A model generated the notes under the pieces. That model saw nothing but the letters and a program-made list of their open reading frames with translations. It was not told the DNA's origin and searched no databases. DNA of 7,478 nucleotides. It comes from an uncultured Clostridia bacterium (GTDB taxonomy: Bacteria; Bacillota; Clostridia; TANB77; CAG-508). Shown piece after piece: positions 6,073 to 7,478 of this stretch. The stretch lies in contig CANPZT010000064.1 in NCBI GenBank assembly GCA_947589135.1, forward strand, positions 1 through 7,478. Direction: 5' to 3'. The position numbers and the translations under genes are program-made. Within the stretch, counting starts at the first letter, position 1; the number at the start of each line of letters is the position of its first letter.

Positions 6073-6483
6073 TTATAATCTTATTATTTTCAATAATCTA
6101 TATTTATTTATTTGTAGAATATCTTGGAAATCTGTTTTTTCATCTTGGTTTACATCTCCAGCTTTTAGGTTAGCTCCTTCTAATTTTTCTTTTTCTAATC
6201 TATGTTTGTTTATTTGTAAAATATCTTGAAAATTTGCTTCTCCATCTTCATTTGTGTCTCCGGTAATTATAATAGTATATTGTGTTGTAGAACCTATTTT
6301 TGCTATCATACCTGTTACAAGTTTTGTGTCTTTATCTACTACATTTCCAGCTTTATCTGTAACAATTATTTCTTCATTTACTTTTACATTTTTCTTAAAT
6401 TCATCAACTGTTGTTTTTGGTGCAATTTTTGATATGTATCCATTTTCTATTATATATTCTTCTGATTTATCATCATTTGGATT
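6073..6483 (-). CDS. C-terminal dockerin part of the Ig-repeat protein, in the shifted frame
   Basis: The frame is open from 6483, just after a stop at 6484-6486, to TAA 6073-6075, giving 136 residues. It begins NPNDDKSEEYIIENGYISKI, continues with a beta-rich module (VNEEIIVTDKAGNVVDKDT, QYTIIIT), and ends with a type I-like dockerin of two calcium loops: DTNEDGEANFQD (6258-6223) and DVNQDEKTDFQD (6156-6121). Asp/Asn occupy loop positions 1, 3, 5, 9 and 12 in both. Each loop leads into a near-identical helix, ILQINKHRL or ILQINKYRL. Dockerins bind cohesins, and a cohesin is encoded 35 bases downstream. No start codon with a ribosome site is present; the methionine at 6309 lies inside the beta module. 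This is therefore the end of the gene at 6473-7478, separated by a +1 shift between about 6476 and 6487, and not a separate gene. If the shift is real, the exported repeat protein would lose its dockerin. Confidence 0.85.
   Translation of the reverse strand, partial: NPNDDKSEEYIIENGYISKIAPKTTVDEFKKNVKVNEEIIVTDKAGNVVDKDTKLVTGMIAKIGSTTQYTIIITGDTNEDGEANFQDILQINKHRLEKEKLEGANLKAGDVNQDEKTDFQDILQINKYRLLKIIRL
6094..6258 (-). repeat. Dockerin duplicated calcium-loop/helix repeats
   Basis: Two 63-base copies (6258-6196 and 6156-6094 on the - strand) are separated by 39 bases. Of the 21 encoded residues, all of FQDILQINK and the final RL are identical between copies. This is the normal dockerin duplication, with unusually high symmetry. 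Confidence 0.8.
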
Positions 6484-7478
6484 TTAAGTTTGGATCAGTT
6501 TCTGATTTTATCCAATCAACTTTTGCTACTGCTGTTCCTTTATTTCCAGCTTTATCTTCAAATTCAAATGTAAATTGATTATTTGAAGTAAATGTATATT
6601 GCTTGCTAGTATTATTATTTGTTATTACAATTTCTTCACTTTCATCTGTTAAACTTGCAACTACTGGCTGTTCTGTACTTTGTTCTGTACTATATGCAAT
6701 TTTTGCTGTTGGAGCAGTTTTATCTATCCAATCAACTTTTGCATTATGTTCTATTACTTCTACACTATCAGTATCTTTTGGATCTTTATAGTGAAATCCA
6801 AATTCTCCATTATTTTCAAATGTATATTCATTATTAGCATTATTGTTAATTATTTGTACATCTAACTTTTCTCCTTTAGTACTAATCATATATGGATTAA
6901 TAGTTGCTATAACATTTTTATTTGTTAATTTTGTAATATCATAAGATATATCACTTGCTATAATATTATTATCTTCAAGATAATCAGCTTTTATAGACTT
7001 ATATGCTATATTACTTGCTTTATCAAGAAGTTTAAATTCATAATTTCCGCTTCCTTCAAATGTATATTCTAAAGGATTTGTTTTTACTTGTTGCAATTTT
7101 CTTAAGCTTTCTTTCTCTCCGTCTGTTATAGTTACTGCAACACCTTCTTTATCAAAGTATTCTTCTGAGCTTACTTCTCCATTTGTTAATGTAGTTACAT
7201 ATGTAGCAACATTTTCAACTTTACCTGTTGTATTTTGATATATAATTTTTGTCATGTTTCCTTGTTCATCTACTTCAACTACTTTATATGTATTTTCTGA
7301 AGAATCTAAATATGAAATCTTTGATACTTTCTTATCTTTTACTTCAATATAATTTACTTTATTGTTATCTTTATCTAATAAATATACATCTTCACTTATA
7401 CTATCTAATAAAATAAGTAATTTTTTCTCTCCATCTAATTTATATTCTACATCAGCTGTTGGACTATTCTTATCAATC
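6473..7478 (-). CDS. Ig-like repeat surface protein, 5' end outside window, ends early at a frameshift
   Basis: The frame is open to the right edge (334 residues visible) and stops at TGA 6473-6475. The visible part is made of bacterial Ig-like units of about 70-85 residues. Each ends in a YTF...F.F...D core: YTFEGSGNYEFKLLDKASN, then YTFENNGEFGFHYKD, then YTFTSNNQFTFEFEDKAGN. Units are joined by linkers such as VDWIDKTAPTAKIAYS (from about residue 248) and VDWIKSETDPN (from about 320). The window edge (IDKNSPTADVEYKL) is itself a linker, so more units lie upstream. Such repeats form extended stalks of Gram-positive surface proteins. No enzyme motif is visible, and the signal peptide and any N-terminal domain are outside the window. 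The final LKSK before the stop is out-of-frame: one base less between about 6476 and 6487 joins this protein to the dockerin frame at 6073-6483. The protein is probably exported and held at the wall by the cohesin encoded next. Confidence 0.82.
   Translation of the reverse strand, partial: IDKNSPTADVEYKLDGEKKLLILLDSISEDVYLLDKDNNKVNYIEVKDKKVSKISYLDSSENTYKVVEVDEQGNMTKIIYQNTTGKVENVATYVTTLTNGEVSSEEYFDKEGVAVTITDGEKESLRKLQQVKTNPLEYTFEGSGNYEFKLLDKASNIAYKSIKADYLEDNNIIASDISYDITKLTNKNVIATINPYMISTKGEKLDVQIINNNANNEYTFENNGEFGFHYKDPKDTDSVEVIEHNAKVDWIDKTAPTAKIAYSTEQSTEQPVVASLTDESEEIVITNNNTSKQYTFTSNNQFTFEFEDKAGNKGTAVAKVDWIKSETDPNLKSK

Noticed and set aside
6073..6309. A separate 78-residue dockerin protein starting at ATG 6309
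   Set aside because: The methionine falls inside a conserved beta module, has no ribosome site, and matching sequence continues upstream to 6483.
6473..6486. Programmed +1 recoding site
   Set aside because: There is no prfB-like CTT TGA slip site or upstream Shine-Dalgarno-like stimulator; a mutation or assembly indel is simpler.
1..7478. CRISPR array, tRNA, rRNA or riboswitch
   Set aside because: No regularly spaced repeats, cloverleaf-like segments or recognisable riboswitch cores were seen on either strand.

Overview
The window is a strongly AT-rich stretch of a low-GC Gram-positive genome. A sortase B, two sortase-anchored wall proteins, a cohesin-dockerin pair with Ig-like repeats, and a PASTA penicillin-binding protein tail together point to an anaerobic Firmicute, most likely a gut-associated member of the Clostridia. 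That placement is inferred from gene content, not from a marker gene.

Layout from left to right. The 3' end of a LonB-like ATP-dependent protease gene (1-267, + strand) meets a convergent class B sortase gene (333-1151, - strand) across a shared hairpin terminator. Everything else recognised is on the - strand. Next to the sortase is a wall-anchored protein with a beta-helix-like region and a C-terminal TPKTG signal (1293-2420). A gene-free AT-rich stretch follows (2421-2812). Then comes the 3' stump of a PASTA-containing penicillin-binding protein (2813 to about 3145), which abuts a large serine recombinase locus (3181-4867). The recombinase is split by an apparent +1 frameshift that separates its catalytic serine from the rest. 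A 53-codon TTG-start ORF lies just upstream of it (4920-5081). From 5288 to the right edge, two genes form an apparent operon: a protein with Ig-like repeats whose C-terminal dockerin is in a shifted frame, followed 35 bases later by a small single-cohesin protein with an LPKTG anchor.

Working model. The sortase attaches the TPKTG and LPKTG proteins to peptidoglycan. The anchored single cohesin then captures the dockerin of the co-encoded Ig-repeat protein, displaying it non-covalently. This would be a miniature cellulosome-like device that carries an adhesin or stalk rather than an enzyme.

The recombinase next to a truncated penicillin-binding protein suggests that an integrative element entered that gene. 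The 5' part of the gene is not in the window, so the cohesin-dockerin module could be element cargo, or the locus could be rearranged. Two reading-frame breaks of the same polarity (near 4755-4762 and 6476-6487) mean either real decay or single-base errors in the assembly. This must be settled before any functional claim about the recombinase or the dockerin protein.
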